Shown: positions 1 to 12,825 of the stretch, piece by piece
How the letters are laid out: the number at the start of each line of letters is the position of its first letter
Position numbering within the stretch: position 1 is the stretch's first letter
DNA from: Halocaridina rubra
Lineage: Eukaryota; Arthropoda; Malacostraca; Decapoda; Atyidae
Length of the DNA: 27,500 nucleotides
NCBI GenBank assembly: GCA_037179515.1
Contig: JAXCGZ010009894.1
Span: 35,001 to 62,500 of the forward strand
Direction: 5' to 3'
Notes under the pieces: model-generated
Database searches by the model: none
Seen by the model: the letters and a program-made list of their open reading frames with translations, nothing else
Told to the model about the DNA's origin: nothing
Program-made: the position numbers and the translations under genes

Positions 1-51
1 ACTCGAACCTAGGACTTATGATTACTAAGTCAAGGCGCTACCACTACACCA
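1..51 (-). repeat. tRNA-like retroelement (SINE or tRNA pseudogene), truncated by window edge
   Basis: On the minus strand this reads as the core of a tRNA-like unit. It has an A-box-like TGGTGTAGTGG and, near the window edge, the start of a B box GGTTCGAGT. Between them GACTTA and TAAGTC can form an anticodon-type stem around a 7-nt loop. All 51 bases are identical to 11200-11250, where the rest of the unit (B box completed, then poly-A) is visible. Its 5' acceptor strand is not recognisable, so it is more likely a dispersed tRNA-derived repeat than a working tRNA gene. Confidence 0.6.
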
Positions 52-165
52 AAGAAGGTTAAAAGGAATCCAACCTTATAGCTTATATCTGCTATACTTA
101 GGAATGAACGCATTCTAACTGAATGCCACTATGTTCATATTACAGATTCCCCAACCTCACTCACT

Positions 166-500
<335 letters not shown>

Positions 501-794
501 TGGTCCCATTACCCATTGCAAGGGGGGTGGCCAGCTCAAGAAACACGCATTCATCACGATTCACATATACCTCAACCACTCCTCTTAGCTCCTTGGAGAT
601 AAATGGTAGCTACATTTCCCCCCTTACCACCCAACTTGGATCATCCACATGGTAGGTGGGAAAGGATATTCTACACTGAGATTCGACAGCAGCGGCTGAT
701 TTACCCTCTCCGTTTCATCACATGGCAACTTCCCTCACACCCATCCATCACAGTTCACCGAGCTAGATGGTGCGAAATATCACTTTGGCTCGTG

Positions 795-2400
795 TTACCT
801 ATATACCATCTTCGTCCAATCATTCCAATCTCTTGCACTCTCTCTTCCCTGTTCCACTGATATTCCACGTGCTTTCGATGCCCTTTTCACGCCATTCATC
901 CATCTCATTCTAGGCCTCCTTCTTGGCCTAACTCCAACCACTTTTATACTCCATAATCTTTTCGCTATTCGTTCATCACTTATCATATCTATGTGTTCAA
1001 ACCAACTCAGTACTCTCTGATCTAATATGTCAGACAGTTTTCTTTCAACACCCGTTCTCTGCCTGACATCTTCATTTCTTACTCTATATGTTCTAGATAC
1101 AAGAGTCATAGTTTCAAACACCTCATCTCCATTACATTCAATTTGTTCTTTTCATCCTTTCTTGAATTCCAAGTCTCTGCTCCACACAGCGATGTCGGTA
1201 CCATTACACCTCCATGTATCCTTCTCTTTGAATTCATTCCTAAATACCTGTTTCTCATTACACTTTTCAAGTCAGCAAGAATTATACTCGCTTCCTTCAC
1301 TCTATGACTTACCTCCGCATCCACTCTTCCAATCCTTAATACATGTGACGCAAGATACTGAAAACACTCAACTTCTCCAAGCAACTCCCAATTTACTCCT
1401 ACATTCAACTTGTCAACATTAGCACTCCTTGTGTATCGCATGACTTTACTTTTACAATATTCACCCCTAACTTCTTCTATTTACACACCTTACCAAACTC
1501 ACACATCAAATGATTCATTTCATTCTCAGTATCATCCACCAGTACTATTTCATCCGCATATACCAAATGATTCAATTTCCACAACATCCCATTCTCACTA
1601 TGTGAGAATGGGATGTTGTGGATGTCCAATGCTACTTCAGTTACTTTCCTTACCGCTCCATCCAGAAGCATATTAATCAACCGTGGAGACATTACACAAC
1701 TTGACATAACATTATATTCAGTCACTCCTACCATTCCCAACTCTTTCACAGAGTCGGCAATATATTCACATCCATTGGTATCATTCATGTAAAAACTCTT
1801 GACCGCATTAAAAAAAAAAAAACTTCCACTTATCCAATACAAGTGCAACACACTCCAAAACGCCCCTCTATCAGCCTTGTCATACGCTTTCTCTAAGTCC
1901 ATAAAAGCCCAAAAAGTATCTCTACCTTTCTCTAAGAACTTCCCAGACACCTGTCTTAGCATAATCACCTTAGCCACTCTTATTCTTCCTCTCCTGAACC
2001 CACAATGTTCTTTCTCAGAATCTTATCTAATACTCTCGATTAACACTCTTCCATATACCTTACTAACAACACTCAACAAACTAATTCCTCTAAAACTACA
2101 ACATTCATACTTATCTTCTTTCCCTTTGTAAATTGGAACTACACATACACTCCTTCGATCATCTGGAACCCTCCTTTTCCTGATACATGCATTCAATAAC
2201 CTAACCATCCATTCTACTATTGCCTCTCCACCTTTTAGCAAGCATTCAACGTGACACCCATCTATCCCTGGTGCTTTACCTGCTTTCATTGCTTCTAATG
2301 CCAAATGTACCTCCTCTTCTGTTATTTCTTTGTCATTCTCATCATCTAACATTAGCAATCTCCATTCCTTCCCCACAACCACAATCTTTGTCTCTCTATC
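795..2400 (-). pseudogene. LINE ORF2-like reverse transcriptase pseudogene
   Basis: The coding part of the LINE at 501-2640. Such proteins copy the element RNA into DNA at a nicked target. Here the reading frame is broken into at least four pieces (about 2382-2023, 1977-1477, 1441-1106 and 1121-795) by stops and frameshifts. The second catalytic Asp of motif C is Glu (YADE rather than YADD). No endonuclease domain is visible upstream. A 21-bp inverted duplication at 1578-1622 has replaced sequence just before motif C. The protein cannot be functional, and the RT family call is secure from motif order and spacing. Confidence 0.88.
1578..1622. repeat. Perfect 21-bp inverted repeat with 3-nt loop
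   Basis: Arms at 1578-1598 and 1602-1622 are exact reverse complements around TAT. The right-hand arm matches the expected LINE sequence before motif C (minus-strand SENGMLW). The left arm appears to be an inverted copy of it, replacing the residues normally found there. Confidence 0.95.
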
Positions 2401-2640
2401 GTTTTCATCCTTGAATAAGTTAGTTCATCTCTCTCCCACCTTTATTTTGTCTACTAGTATTTGTGCATCTGCTCCTTTTGCCCTCTTCTCCCTACCAGAC
2501 TCACCTTTTTGCACTCTTTTCACTTTCTTTCAAAACATAATTTTGTTTGTTTCAAAATTTTCAGACAAGCATCTACTCCACCTCACATCCGTTTCTCTCA
2601 TTGTCTACCTCATCACGTGCTACACTAACCTCTTTGTGTT

Positions 2641-3111
2641 GATCTTCCTAAACTTTGCTAAACTTTTTTTCTCCATATTACATTGATTTTATTCAAGAGA
2701 AAGTATTCAAGTGTTTTTTGTTTAAATAAGCTGTTGTGTACTAATTGCCCTTATCTACTTAAATTGAAGCGAAAATATGCTAGCAGGTCTTAACACATGG
2801 TTAATCAATATGCTTAATTTTTATCAGTTGAAATGAAAACATTATTTTGAAAATTTTTGTCATTTTCAGACTGCTTTCCTGTGCTGCTGATTTTGTCGGA
2901 GGATATTGCTCTTACTTTAATTGCATAATTTGAAAGTCTACCCAGATAAAATACTGTTTTTTTTTTTTGGAATGGATAATGCTTAAATTGTTCGTAGTGT
3001 TCAAGAGAACTTCAGTCGTTGTATCTGTATTGTGATTCGCTAAGTTTATCTTCATTTAATTCCTAGATATTGCAGTATTAACTTCTAAAAATAATTTATG
3101 TGAGGTCATTT
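2641..3111. other. No recognisable feature
   Basis: AT-rich single-copy-looking sequence between the LINE remnant and the (TAA)n array. I see no coding, RNA or repeat signal apart from a short poly-T at 2957-2968. The LINE may extend slightly into its left edge in a form too decayed to read. Confidence 0.5.
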
Positions 3112-5021
<1,910 letters not shown>

Positions 5022-5508
5022 TGAAACAATATTGTATATTTCCTAAAATTAAATGTAAGAGAAAGTGAACACTCCTATATCAAACATATATGACTCTGAA
5101 CATAATAAATTTTCTTTGCAATTTAAATTGTTTTTTATTTATGTAAGTAATTTTTTTTTTTTTAGAATTTCAGCTAATTTTTATTCTGAATATATTCAAT
5201 TATTTTCTTATATACTTTTATATTTATTTTCCTCAAACTACAACAACTCTCATTTTTATTATTATTTTTTATATTCCTCTTATATTCATTTTTTTTTTTT
5301 TTAGATTTCAAACACACACAATGTTTCACATCACTGGCATAAAGAGTCTGGATGACAACTTTATACATTCAGTTCCATTTTATAAATGATTGTAGGAATA
5401 CGAGGACGTGAGTCGATACACACCACAGAAATCTATTATTTTTTTTTTTGTCCCTTTATTCATTTTTATATGTGCTAATTATGCAGATATAACATCTTCC
5501 ATACTCGG
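5022..5508. other. No recognisable feature; T-rich
   Basis: AT-rich sequence with several poly-T runs (5151-5163, 5289-5302 and 5440-5450). No coding or repeat family recognised. Confidence 0.5.
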
Positions 5509-5691
5509 TTACCGTGGCTCAAGCGGTAGCGTCCGCGACTTTGAGGCGTCAGGTCGAGGGTTCGTGCCCTGCCACGGTCTGAGGTTAGCAAGGGCATGCA
5601 CACAGGGTAACGATTACATCTGCCAAGACAAGTCCTTCGCAAGAAGGCAGCCGTCCTAGCCCTTGGTTGATAAGGGAGTCCGTGATGTAAA
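5509..5691 (+). mobile_element. SINE-1, tRNA-derived, copy 1
   Basis: The 5' part is tRNA-like: the A-box-like TGGCTCAAGCGG, then GGGTTCGTGCCC as B box. CCGTG near the start can pair with CACGG after the B box, as in an acceptor stem. The body continues with GCAAGGGCATGCAC, CAAGTCCTTCGCAAGAAGG and a 3' end at GATGTAAAA. The hexamer ACTCGG lies on both sides (5503-5508, 5692-5697) and may be a short target duplication. SINEs are transcribed by RNA polymerase III and mobilised by LINE proteins. Four other copies are in this window. Confidence 0.9.
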
Positions 5692-6300
5692 ACTCGGCCC
5701 GGCTGATGGTGTTGCATAATTAAAGAAACTGTATTGCACTTCACTTGAATGAGACCCCTCCCCCTCCAGTTAAGCAAAATGGTTGCAAAATTACTCCCAT
5801 TAATTGGTTTAGACAGTGAAATATATCTCGTCTGATAATTTCTAACTATAAATTTGGTCATTTCTAATTTAAATTGGAGATATATCTCCAAAACTGATAA
5901 ATAACTTTATATAAATTGACCATTTTAAAGAAGTCATGAATAGAGCAACATTGCAGTGATACAGTTAGTTATGACAATCATTTACACATTTGCCACAGTT
6001 TAGAAACTTTTGTCGTGTGTAAATCATTTCCATCAGATATATTGATAAAACAAAAATTATATTTTTGCCTTTTTTTTTTGCCTTACACTTAAAGCAAATT
6101 AGAGGTAAAAATATATTGTCCCACACGACCATAAATAAGTCAGGCAGCTCTGATTTATTTGGGAAGCATTAATGTCACTTGAATATGACTTCAACAATTA
6201 TTCAGCAACTAAACATACCATCGTATGATAGGTTAAAAGCAAATAAATATTACCATTTGTGACATGCCTGGGTGAATACTAAAGAATTCTTTATATAGTT
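5692..6300. other. No recognisable feature
   Basis: About 600 bp of AT-rich sequence between a SINE and a LINE remnant. No frame, RNA or repeat family stands out. Confidence 0.5.
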
Positions 6301-6357
6301 GCTCTATCATGCAGATTGTCCGTTCCACATTATCAGTAAGGCTTCCTAGGCTGAAGC

Positions 6358-6403
6358 CAAGGGGCCCCATCAAAACAAGGGGCCCCACCAAAACAAGGGG
6401 TCC
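6358..6403. repeat. 18-bp tandem repeat, about 2.5 copies
   Basis: Units begin at 6358, 6376 and 6394 with CAAGGGGCCCCATCAAAA, a one-base variant, and a partial third. The repeat is G/C-rich against an AT-rich background. It sits just upstream of a LINE C-terminal remnant. Confidence 0.85.
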
Positions 6404-6479
6404 ATGCAACCTTTGTGCTTTGTTTCATACTAGTCAAAGGTTGTCTGAAAAAAATGATATTATTTTCTTTGTTACCCTA

Positions 6480-6690
6480 TTACTTAGATATCCAAAATGG
6501 TACCTGGTTTGGCAGCCAAAAGGAAGGAGGCCAGTGGGCCGTCCGAGAAAGAGATGGCTGGATCGTGTGGACAGAACTCTAAAAAATAGAGGAACATCCG
6601 TACAACAGGTGGAGGAGGAAAGGCTATACAAAGACAGAAGCGAGTGGAGGAGCTTCATACATTGTCTGCCGGCTGACAGATAGAGAAAGG
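6480..6690 (+). pseudogene. LINE ORF2 C-terminal remnant
   Basis: The frame carries a GRRPVGRPRKRWLDRVD block followed by an RSEWRSF segment and a stop at about 6681. This basic GRP-R-RW-D block plus a D-R-EWR ending is typical of the extreme C-terminus of several invertebrate LINE reverse transcriptases. No RT core is present upstream, so only a short 3' piece survives. It differs from the LINE copies at 501-2640 and 9532-10174 and probably belongs to another family. It should not be annotated as a host gene. Confidence 0.7.
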
Positions 6691-6963
6691 TGAGAAAACC
6701 CTATAACTTACTTCATTTGTAATATTATTGTCATAAATTGTACGAAAGGAGAGCTTGAAATTTCTATGAAAGGGCGTTGGGGTATGTAGTGGGGGCCAAA
6801 GAAGCTCGAAGCCTATGGGCCCTGCCATGAAGTAATAATTCATATCAGATTGCTTGGATTATTTAGACATTTGTTACCTGTTCCACATACTTACAAAAAC
6901 AAAAAAAATATCTGTTATACATATAAAAACGCACACATATAAATTGCTTAGAGAAAGAACGAG

Positions 6964-7156
<193 letters not shown>

Positions 7157-7485
7157 TTATAATAAAAAATATTAATAAATAAAACAATAGTAAGTATTTT
7201 TTGTTTTGTTTCATTTGTCACTTTCAGTCCCCATTTGGAGGTGGACGCTGATGGATTGAATTTAGGGAAATAAGACTAGATGCCGCTTCTATCGCCAAGC
7301 CGTGCTAGAACACATCCATCAATACCCGAGTTGAGCACCCACCCAACTATACTACGCCACAGGATGCACTACGGCGGTCTCCAGTGATAATAAGTAAAAA
7401 TAATAACATAGGTGAGTGAATAAAAACATATGTGATGTATCTTAACATCCCTTAATATCGATGGATAAATTTCAATGCATATTAA
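7157..7485. other. No firm feature; possible degenerate tRNA-like segment
   Basis: On the minus strand around 7370-7325 there is an A-box-like GGCGTAGTATAGTTGG, but I find no B box. A decayed SINE is possible. Otherwise nothing is recognised. Confidence 0.35.
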
Positions 7486-7715
7486 ACAAGACAAAATGTA
7501 GTCACCATGGCTCAAGCGGTAGCGTCCCCGACTTTGAGGCGTCAGGTCGAGGGTTCGCGCCCCGCCACGGTCTGAGGTTAGCAAGGGCATGCACTCAGGG
7601 TAACGATTACATATGCCAAAACAAGTCCTTCGCAAGAAGGCGACCGTCCTAGCCCTTGGTTGAATAGGGAGTCTGTGACGTAAAACACGCTTTTATTACA
7701 CAAGACAAAATGTAG
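7486..7715 (+). mobile_element. SINE-1 copy 2, with intact target site duplication
   Basis: The SINE body is 7501-7699, with the same landmarks as copy 1: TGGCTCAAGCGG, GGGTTCGCGCCC, CAAGTCCTTCGCAAGAAGG and GACGTAAAA. It is flanked by ACAAGACAAAATGTA at 7486-7500 and again at 7700-7714. This 15-bp perfect direct repeat (16 if the next G is counted) is the signature of target-primed insertion and suggests a young copy. Frames across the SINE, including 7461-7652, are incidental. Confidence 0.95.
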
Positions 7716-7961
7716 AAAAGTAAATAAACATATCCGACTAACTCTAATACTGAAATGCGAGTTAAAAGAAAATCCAATACTCTTCAAAAGAAAGGAAAAG
7801 TGTGGAAGGTATCGTATTCCCCCTTTTTGCAATGAAAAAGAGAATGTCGAGGGTGAGCAAAAATACAGAATGTAATTGTTTCCTTTCCTGTCATGCCTCC
7901 AAAATAGAACTAGATTTTTTTGTTATTCAGATAATAGTTAATCATTTGTATAAAACCAATT

Positions 7962-8193
7962 ATTGATCGTACTTCACTGTTCCGGTTTTACATAGCGGAC
8001 TCCCTTTTTCTACCAAGGGCTAGGACGGTTGCCTTCTTGCGAAGGACTTGGTTTGGCAGATGTAATTGTTACCCTGAGTGCATGCCCTTGCTAACCTCAG
8101 ACCGTGACGGGGCGCAAACCCTCGACCTGACGCCTCAAAGTCGCGGACGCTACCGCTTGAGCCACGGTGACTACATTGATCGTACTTCACTGT
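7962..8193 (-). mobile_element. SINE-1 copy 3, with 19-bp target site duplication
   Basis: The SINE body is 7981-8174, reading on the minus strand from GTAGTCACCGTGGC to a 3' end at GTAAAACCGGA. The 19-bp duplication ATTGATCGTACTTCACTGT is exact at 7962-7980 and 8175-8193, so both ends of the element are defined to the base. It lies head-to-tail opposed to copy 2, about 280 bp away, so a read-through transcript could fold into a long hairpin. Confidence 0.96.
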
Positions 8194-8389
8194 GCATTCT
8201 TTTATTTTAATAAATTTTCATTTCTCATATTATCTTGTAAAAACCACAAAATTAAGGTATAAGTATACAACAACAGTACTAAGTGCCTTAAAGGGTTTGA
8301 CACTCCTTATATATTGTACTCACAGTAATAAGTGTACATAAATATAATGATAACATAAATAGAGTGGACAAAAGCTTTAGCGGCATTTC

Positions 8390-8592
8390 CATAACCTGTT
8401 GTTTTTAGATTATCCACCTACGGATGGGTGGAACGGGTCATGGAGGACCCACTGTGGTGCCTAGCCACAGCAGCAACATCCCAAGTAAACAGCTTAAACT
8501 CTCTTGCCTTTGCGAGGCATGATCCGTCGACCTCGCGAATGCAAGGCCAGCGCATTACCACTATACTAGCCAGGAGGCTAATGTCATAACCT
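8390..8592 (-). mobile_element. SINE-2, tRNA-derived, with 8-bp target duplication
   Basis: The body is 8398-8584 on the minus strand. It opens with an A-box-like TAGTATAGTGG and a degenerate B box (GGTCGACGGATC). The body includes GGCAAGAGAGTTTAA and CTGCTGTGGCTAGGCACCA. The 3' end carries a CCACCCATCCGTAGGTGG hairpin and ATCTAAAAAC. CATAACCT occurs at 8390-8397 and 8585-8592 as the likely target duplication. Related pieces are at 14331-14450 and 17878-17967. Confidence 0.85.
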
Positions 8593-8639
8593 AATATCAC
8601 AAACCCAATAGAATTTCATTAAACCTCACTTTATAATCT

Positions 8640-9530
8640 ATTAGTTCTTAGTTTTACACAGATTTTGTATGAAAAAAATTCCCTTGAGCAAAACTTGTGA
8701 CAATTATCCTAACGGGTCGTATAGAGAAGATATTACATATACAGACAATCTTTTGATGATTTGATGATACATGCACTCTCCTTGACACACTTTTTTACTT
8801 GGATACAGAGAAATTTCATCAGAAAGAGCATTCCATGATACTTTTAAAATATTTATATCTTCAACATTGAACTTCTCAAAATCAATACCAATATCTCCAC
8901 TAAAGTTTACATCGTTGCTTATCTAACTCTGCAATGGTATAGCAGCATCTGCCATAATGGAATTAACTTGGAGGTACTCTAATCTTAACTGTTCTGAATC
9001 TGGGTTAGTACAAACAAAATTATCTACATAATAGTGAGATGACAATGACTTAGCTAACTTGTTGGGATGTGTGTCCAAGTGATGGGAAGGATTGTTTGAA
9101 GCAACAAGGGAGATGAGGTTGCATCAAAAAGAACTACCTTAAGTCTATAGGTGACAACTCTCTCAAGGGTCTCGTTTTCACACCAAAGGAAGCTACAGAA
9201 ATCTATACAGTGAAATAAAATAACAATACGTAGGTATACCTTAGAAATATCTGCAACCGTCGCTATATGGTTAGTATGAACCCCAACAAGTGAATCGACT
9301 AGAGTTCTTATAAACTGGATGGTGAGGGAGGTAATGAGTTGAACCATCAACTACTAAGGGATTGTCAATTTTCTCAATAAATCCCAAATCTTCATACTAT
9401 TTAAAAATCTGAGAGTATTGTGCGTAAAGTTCTAAGTGAGATGAAAATGATATGCCAAGAGACATGAATTGACAATATGCCTTTCACTAGTTAGTAGCAG
9501 GTCTGTCTGTTGCCTTGAATGGTAACTCAA
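8640..9530 (-). pseudogene. BEL/Pao-type LTR retrotransposon pol remnant (RT region)
   Basis: Read on the minus strand from about 9530 to 8640, several frames together show the order of a BEL/Pao reverse transcriptase. There is an upstream YEDLGFIEK..HYLPHHPV block (about 9400-9310), then motif A as VADISKVYLRI (9270-9235), then CSFLWCENET and an ATSSPLLL block (9195-9095). Motif C follows as YVDN (9019-9030; YVDD in active enzymes), then an SLYDPLG block near 8715. There are many stops and frameshifts and one catalytic Asp is lost. No gag, protease, integrase or LTR is visible. It is an old, inactive copy. The family call rests on the HYLPHHPV and ATSSP motifs. Confidence 0.8.
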
Positions 9531-9531
9531 C

Positions 9532-10174
9532 TTAGATGGGGTGTTTGAGAAGCATGATTGGTATATATAGAATAGATAGAGTAAAAAATGATGATGTCAG
9601 GCAGAGGAAGGGTATTGATATGAAGCTGTCGGATAGGTTAGATCAGAGAGTGTTGAGTTGGTTTGGACACATGGAAAAGACGAGTGATGAAAGAATAGAG
9701 TAGAGAGTGTGGAGCGTAGAAGTGATTGGAGTTAGGTCAAGAGGGAGACCTAGAATGGGATGGATGGATGGTGTGAAAAGGGCATTGAATGCACGTGGAA
9801 TGTCAGTGGAACAGAGAAAAGTGCATGCAAGAGATAGGAATGAGTGGAGAAAGATTGTATATAGGAAGCACGGGCCAAAGGGATTTCTTGCACCTGCAAG
9901 CTTAGCAAACTGTGATGGATGGGTGTGAGAGGAGTTGCTATGTGATGAAGTGGTGGCAGTGAACCAGCTACGGTTGTCGGCCCTCATTGTAGAATGTCCT
10001 TGCCCGCCTGCTTTGTGGGTGACCCAAGTAGGGTGGAAGGGGGGGAAATGACCCTTTATTCCCAAAGGAGCTAAGAGTTGTGGTTGATGTCTGTGTGGAT
10101 CGTGGTGAATGCGCATTTCTAGACTCAGCCATCCCCACGTAAAGGGGGGAATGAGGCCATGTGTATATATATGT
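9532..10174 (+). mobile_element. LINE 3' fragment, same family as 501-2640
   Basis: A heavily 5'-truncated LINE. The frame starts with CLRSMIG and DDVRQRKGIDMKLSDRLDQ. The longest piece, 9707-9928, gives SRGRPRMGWMDGVKRALNARGM and an RDRNEWRKIVY block. These match the C-terminal frame of the minus-strand LINE at 1121-795. About 250 bp of 3' UTR (9930-10160) is also homologous to 501-790. The 3' end runs from GAGGCCAT into TGTATATATATG, a TA-type tail. An in-frame stop occurs near 9702. The BEL/Pao remnant ends just upstream, possibly cut by this insertion. Confidence 0.88.
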
Positions 10175-10189
10175 ATTTTTAGAAGTGAA

Positions 10190-10560
10190 TTATCACATCA
10201 TCAAATGTTTTGGATTCTCCCATCGTTGGTTGACACAGTGGAACAATTGTGTCAATATCACCCTATTCCCCGCACCCTCCTTCGTCAAATGACACACGGT
10301 CATGATCTCCCACAGCACACCTATAAATCTCCTCTTTAGCCTCTTCCAGCTTCTACATGGCAGTTTAATCCTCAGCATACTCTTCCCGACATATTCCTTA
10401 TCTCGCTTCCCCACATGTCCAAACTAACTCAGCCTGGCCTCTCTCAACATGTCGCTAAACCATCCTACCTGTTTTGTCCCTCTAATATAATTATTTATTA
10501 TCCTGTCCAACCATAGTGCGGAAAAAACTCAGCATCTTTAATTTTACCACCTCCAGGTCT
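10190..10560 (-). pseudogene. LINE ORF2 C-terminal remnant, a different family
   Basis: On the minus strand the frames give a GWSDM or similar segment, then FGHVGKRDKEYVGKSMLRI and a K-RF-GVLWE-M segment. This pattern (GHV-R-D--YVGR-ML, then a basic stretch and RF-D) is common at the C-terminus of invertebrate LINE reverse transcriptases. Several stops interrupt it and no RT core remains. It lies tail-to-tail with the LINE fragment ending at 10174. Confidence 0.6.
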
Positions 10561-10684
10561 GCCCCCCCCCTTTTTTTTTATTAATGGGACTACGCCCAAT
10601 GTGTTTTGCGTGTGTTAAATGAAATATAAAATATCTGCATTCTTATTACATCTTGTATCTATAGCATAATATTTCAGTGTTCTG

Positions 10685-10821
<137 letters not shown>

Positions 10822-10834
10822 TAAAATAGTCGCA

Positions 10835-11172
<338 letters not shown>

Positions 11173-11173
11173 T

Positions 11174-11396
<223 letters not shown>

Positions 11397-11729
11397 AATC
11401 TAGGAGTAGTGAAAATTATTCTGCAATAAAGGCTAAAGGTCATCAGTGGAAAGTGGAAATTCGTACATTCCTTCTACACTTTTCCCTTGAAACCTAGATA
11501 TCAGAGGAGAGAGTGGAGGAGGGGAACGTATTCTCTGTCTGTAGAATTTAGATACTGGCACTGTTCCCTTATTTTACCTCAAAGCATTGACCATGTTTCT
11601 TTTACCCTATATCAAACCTTTTATAATTTTGTTGCCTTTTTCGAAATTCTTCTCATACTATTTCACGAATTATATTGGCTCATTTTTCCTTGATCTTTTT
11701 GGAGACCTTTTTGTAATTAATTAATTTTA
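11397..11729. other. No recognisable feature
   Basis: About 330 bp of AT-rich sequence. Nothing coding or repeated was recognised before the foldback element. Confidence 0.5.
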
Positions 11730-12141
11730 ATTAATTGTTGTCTCTTTGATTAAAGAATTAGGACTTGTGCAGGAATACTTATATCCATGTAGATACCATT
11801 CTAAATTCATTATATAGGTCTGATTTCTAAAACAGTGTAAACCAAGGATACCATATTGTTAGTTAGCTAGACACACACACAAATGGATTTCATAAACTCA
11901 TCTGACGCGGTTCTGTGTATGGCTAGGATCCCCCATGGGGGGATCCTAGCCATACACAGAACCGTGTCAGATGCGTTTATGAAATCCATTTGTGTGTCTA
12001 GCTAACTAACAATATGGTATCCTAGGTTTACACTGTTTAAGAAATCAGACCCATATGAATGAATTTAGAATAGTATCTAAATGAATAGAAGTATTTCTGC
12101 ACTAGTGATCATCTTTTAATCGAAGACATAACATATACAAT
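11730..12141. mobile_element. Large palindromic (foldback / hairpin MITE-like) element, copy 1
   Basis: A near-complete palindrome of about 410 bp with its centre at 11935/11936 (CCCCATGGGG) and no spacer. Inner arms (11818-11935 and 11936-12053) match closely, carrying CTAGCCATACACAGAACC, AAATCCATTTGTGTGT and TTTACACTGTTT-type blocks on the right and their complements on the left. The outer arms (to 11730 and 12141) still match but are more diverged. No protein is encoded. Such non-autonomous elements are usually moved by a transposase in trans, or arise by inverted duplication. No clear target duplication was found. The inner part recurs at 15371-15607. Confidence 0.9.
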
Positions 12142-12179
12142 ATGGTAATCTAGGTTTACACTGTGTAAGAAATCGGGCC
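12138..12179. repeat. Partial third copy of the foldback-element end
   Basis: CAATATGGTAATCTAGG followed by TTTACACTGTGTAAGAAAT and CGGGCC repeats the outer end of the right arm (compare 12010-12052). It matches the left terminus of the second copy (GGCCCGATTTCTTAAAC at 15371). It lies just outside the 410-bp palindrome. Confidence 0.8.
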
Positions 12180-12394
12180 ACAGTCTTCAAAAATATTATT
12201 CTGAAAATATGACTGGAGTTTCATTTCCTGCTGATCTTCCTCAGGAACGAATCTTCCACTAGAGATATACCCAGCTGCTTGTAATTAGATTTCACATGCG
12301 AATAGAAGACATTTTCTTTTCTGATATAAGATGAGATATTAGCTGTTTCTTTCACTACGTCTTCATTATTTTACTATTTGTCATCTTCATCTTC

Positions 12395-12629
<235 letters not shown>

Positions 12630-12825
12630 AATTTTTATATACTTTAGACGTCGGATGTGTGTACTAATTAATGTCTATGAGCGATGAGCAAATTTTCGAC
12701 CTTAGGTAACTTGCATTGTACCATTACCATTATGAGAGTGCCAGTCACGCGATAAAGTGAAAATAATTATATGTGAAGAAATATTAAAAAATAAATAAAG
12801 CTAAAAATGTGCCCAGCCTGCAGAA

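Larger units (their letters stand above)
501..2640 (-). mobile_element. LINE (non-LTR retrotransposon) fragment: RT domain, C-terminal region and 3' UTR
   Basis: A 5'-truncated, decayed LINE read on the minus strand, from about 2640 (RT N-terminal linker) to 501 (3' end). RT blocks occur in the expected order: KAPGIDG (about 2270), a VPDDRR..VVPIYKGK block (2190-2110), palm motif A as FMDLEKAYD (about 1900), motif C as YADE (1549-1560), then the C-terminal region ending in a GVRPRRRPRMRWMNGVK block near 950-895. About 300 bp of 3' UTR follows. The C-terminal region and UTR are clearly homologous to 9532-10174. The element ends directly in (AT)n. I cannot assign its clade without an alignment. 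Confidence 0.9.

Noticed and set aside
5408..5891. Frames across 5408-5659 (plus) and 5475-5891 (minus)
   Set aside because: Both lie mainly in SINE-1. The same translated pieces recur at 7369-7652, as expected for a repeat and not for a gene.
7220..7380. Possible degenerate SINE on the minus strand
   Set aside because: Only an A-box-like word was found, with no B box, tail or second copy in the window.
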